NCBI RefSeq assembly: GCF_000298195.1
Contig: NZ_BAHC01000164.1
Coordinates: 1 to 64,000, forward strand
Source: Gordonia rhizosphera NBRC 16068
Lineage (GTDB): Bacteria > Actinomycetota > Actinomycetes > Mycobacteriales > Mycobacteriaceae
Reading direction: 5' to 3'
Length of the DNA: 64,000 bases
Under the pieces are notes generated by a model that saw only the letters and a program-made list of their open reading frames with translations, had not been told where the DNA came from and did not search any database. The position numbers were made by a program, and so were the translations under genes. Shown one piece after another: positions 60,327 through 64,000 of the stretch; the stretch's first letter is position 1, and the number at the start of each line of letters is the position of its first letter.

Positions 60327-61760
60327 TCAGTGGTCCTGTTCGCCGATGCGGTGGACGTGGATCATGTTGGTGGAACCGACCGTTCCGGGTGGCGCACCCG
60401 CGACGATGACGACGACGTCGCCTTCCTTGAGGCGCCCGATCCGCATCAGCTGGTGGTCGACCTGATCGATCATGTGGTCGGTGGTGTCGACGTGGTCGAC
60501 GATGAACGTCTCCGTCCCCCAGCTGAGCGCGAGTTGCGACCGCACCTCGGGCAACGGGGTGAACGCCAGCAGCGGCAGCCGCGAATGCAACCGCGCCAGT
60601 CGGCGCACGGTGTCGCCGGACTGGGTGAACGCGACCATCGCCTTGACCTCGAGCCGCTCCCCGATGTCGCGGGCTGCATACGAGATGATGCCGCGCTTGG
60701 TGCGCGGCACATGCGACAGCGGAGGCACATCGCGCGGACCCGACTCGACGGCCTGCGCGATCTTGTCCATCGTCAGCACCGCCTCGATGGGGAACTTGCC
60801 CACCGACGTCTCACCGGACAACATCACCGCGTCCGCGCCGTCGAGCACCGCGTTGGCCACATCGGAGGCCTCCGCGCGGGTCGGCCGCGAGTTCTCGATC
60901 ATCGAGTCGAGCATCTGGGTGGCCACGATCACCGGCTTGGCGTTCTCCCGGGCCATCTGGATGGCGCGCTTCTGCACCAGCGGCACCTGCTCGAGCGGAA
61001 GCTCGACGCCGAGGTCACCGCGGGCCACCATGATCGCGTCGAACGCCAACACGATCGCCTCGAGGTTGTCGATCGCCTCGGGCTTCTCCAGCTTCGCGAT
61101 CACCGGCACCCGACGACCCTTACGATCCATCACCTCGTGCACGAGTTCGATGTCGGCGGGGCTGCGCACAAAGGACAGCGCGATCATGTCCACGCCCAGG
61201 TCGAGCGCGAACTCCAGGTCGGCGATGTCCTTCTCCGACATCGCGGGCACCGACACGTTCATCCCAGGCAGCGACAGTCCCTTGTTGTTGGAGACCGGAC
61301 CGCCCTCGGTCACCCGGCACACGACGTCGTTGCCCTCGACCCCGGTAACCACCAGACCGACCTTGCCGTCGTCGACCAACAGCCGATCACCCGGCTTGGC
61401 GTCGGAGGCGAGGTGGGCGTAGGTGGTCGACACCCGGTCGTGGGTGCCGACGATGTCGTCGACGGTGATTCGCACCTCTTCACCGTTGGCCCACATCACC
61501 TGGCCGTTGGGGGCGCCGGTGTCCTCGAACTTGCCGAGGCGGATCTTCGGACCCTGCAGGTCGGCGAGGATGCCCACCGCTTTCTCGGTGGCATCACCCG
61601 CCTTGCGCACCCGCTGGTAGACCTCACGATGCACCTCATGGGTGCCGTGACTCATGTTCATCCGGGCCACGTCCATACCGGCCGCGACGAGCTCCTTGAG
61701 CTTTTCGTCGGAGCTGGTGGCCGGACCCAGGGTGCAGACAATCTTCGTTCGTCGTGTCAC
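60327..61760 (-). CDS. pyk: Pyruvate kinase
   Basis: 477 residues from the GTG at 61760, 8 nt after AAGG; a GTG three codons upstream is possible, but the chosen start matches mycobacterial Pyk (xTRRTKIVCTLGPAT). The catalytic region VIAKLEKPEAIDNLEAI, MVARGDLGVELP and the metal-binding stretch are present, as is the C-terminal domain. It converts phosphoenolpyruvate to pyruvate with ATP formation and would feed the PTS balance in this cell. Confidence 0.96.
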   Translation of the reverse strand: MTRRTKIVCTLGPATSSDEKLKELVAAGMDVARMNMSHGTHEVHREVYQRVRKAGDATEKAVGILADLQGPKIRLGKFEDTGAPNGQVMWANGEEVRITVDDIVGTHDRVSTTYAHLASDAKPGDRLLVDDGKVGLVVTGVEGNDVVCRVTEGGPVSNNKGLSLPGMNVSVPAMSEKDIADLEFALDLGVDMIALSFVRSPADIELVHEVMDRKGRRVPVIAKLEKPEAIDNLEAIVLAFDAIMVARGDLGVELPLEQVPLVQKRAIQMARENAKPVIVATQMLDSMIENSRPTRAEASDVANAVLDGADAVMLSGETSVGKFPIEAVLTMDKIAQAVESGPRDVPPLSHVPRTKRGIISYAARDIGERLEVKAMVAFTQSGDTVRRLARLHSRLPLLAFTPLPEVRSQLALSWGTETFIVDHVDTTDHMIDQVDHQLMRIGRLKEGDVVVIVAGAPPGTVGSTNMIHVHRIGEQDH

Positions 61761-61924
61761 TGTGTTCACCTTAGTCCCCTTGATACGCCATCTCTATCGC
61801 AGCGGCGATTCGTCATCTGCTGGCCATCTTGCGTCCGCGCAGGTCAACGGACTAGCCGGAGGCGTCGTGAACAGAATGAAACCCTTGTCGGCACGTCCGT
61901 TTTGCGGCTTACCCGGCGAGCCGG

Positions 61925-63422
<1,498 letters not shown>

Positions 63423-63430
<8 letters not shown>

Positions 63431-64000
63431 GAGCCGCCTCCATGATCGCTGAATCGACGTCGCGCCCTTCCGCCTCGGCCATGCGGGCCGCGTCGAGCAC
63501 GCGCTTGTAATCGCTGGGCATGACCTTGGTGAAGCCCAGGCATCGACGTGGCCAGTCGGCCAGCATCGACGCGCCGATCGCCGAGCCGGTCAGTTCGGTG
63601 TGCTTGGCGATGGTGTCGTGCAGGAAGCTCAGATCGTCGGGGTCCGGTCGTAGCAGTTCGACCATCGCCTTGTTCACCTTCGCGGCGTCGAGGTCGTAGA
63701 CGTACGCGATACCGCCGGACATGCCCGCGGCCAGGTTGCGGCCGGTCGGTCCGAGAATCACCACACGGCCACCGGTCATGTACTCGCAGGCGTGGTCGCC
63801 GACGCCCTCCACGACCGCGGTGGCACCGGAGTTCCGGACCGAGAAGCGTTCGCCGACCTTGCCGCGCAGGAACACCTCACCCGAGGTCGCGCCGTACAGA
63901 ATGGTGTTGCCTGCGATCACCTGATCTTCCGCGATGAACCACGCGTCGGGGTCGGGTGCGACGACGATCTTGCCGCCGCACAACCCCTTTCCGACGTAGT
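63423..64000 (-). CDS. gltB: Glutamate synthase large subunit, C-terminal part (5' end outside window)
   Basis: 192 codons of the 3' end are visible. The segment [33 protein letters not shown] and [19 protein letters not shown] is the GXGXG beta-helix domain of GltB, which links the glutaminase and synthase sites. The rest of the roughly 1500-residue protein lies beyond the right edge. The gltB-gltD order is standard. Confidence 0.95.

Overview
The window is a high-GC, gene-dense actinobacterial chromosome segment, most likely from a mycolic-acid-containing member of the Mycobacteriales close to Gordonia. This assignment is an inference from gene content. It carries a PdtaR-type ANTAR regulator, a four-gene Sdh1 succinate dehydrogenase operon laid out as in mycobacteria, a 639-residue BacA-type transporter of the size known from M. 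tuberculosis, a corynebacterial PtsG-type EIIBCA, and the set polA, pdtaR, pyk-tesB, which also lie near one another in M. tuberculosis. No insertion sequence, prophage, integrase or CRISPR array was seen.

Layout. 1-3.6 kb: a SARP/NB-ARC regulator (3' end outside the window) divergent from a methyltransferase. 3.6-6.3 kb: polar amino-acid ABC transporter. 6.4-9.8 kb: polA and an acetyltransferase. 9.8-15.1 kb: livFGMH plus binding protein. 15.2-16.2 kb: pdtaR, a tRNA with a Leu(CAA) anticodon and a perfect 72-bp palindrome. 16.3-19.4 kb: a serine beta-lactamase-family lipoprotein and the hyi-glxR glyoxylate-route genes. 19.5-23.4 kb: Sdh1 operon, preceded by a 68-bp tandem duplication. 23.6-26.2 kb: DUF1801, a methyltransferase and DUF5995. 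26.2-28.1 kb: an orphan split cytochrome b operon. 28.2-34.1 kb: K+ channel, a frameshifted alpha/beta hydrolase, CaCA antiporter, MBL hydrolase with a membrane protein, and an ABC exporter. 34.2-38.9 kb: a second methyltransferase/SARP divergent pair and a PIG-L deacetylase. 39-42.2 kb: a broken DUF2236 gene and a four-domain CoA-disulfide reductase/rhodanese/TusA/DsrE fusion. 42.4-49.3 kb: DUF2461, an HD-GYP/LuxR fusion, MddA-like methyltransferase, YchJ-like protein and the PTS permease. 49.3-53.3 kb: the candidate new system described below. 53.3-64 kb: SHOCT and DUF6325 proteins, DUF998, an acyl-CoA ligase, bacA, DUF4307, tesB, pyk, and gltD with the 3' end of gltB.

The most interesting locus is 49277-53344. 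A very small repeat protein (84 residues, 24-residue repeats with one His each, no Cys, Lys, Arg or aromatic residues) sits 10 bp upstream of a JmjC/ROXA-type cupin oxygenase. The oxygenase gene overlaps one for a sucrase/ferredoxin-like protein, and a DHA2-type MFS exporter is divergent from the repeat gene across a short promoter with an inverted repeat. This is the arrangement expected of a modified-peptide (RiPP-like) cluster in which the oxygenase hydroxylates the repeats. It is an inference; no such product is known to me.

Other points worth noting are the orphan cytochrome b operon with all four haem-ligand histidines, GlnR-like boxes upstream of both amino-acid transport operons, two SARP/methyltransferase divergent pairs, and two disrupted genes.
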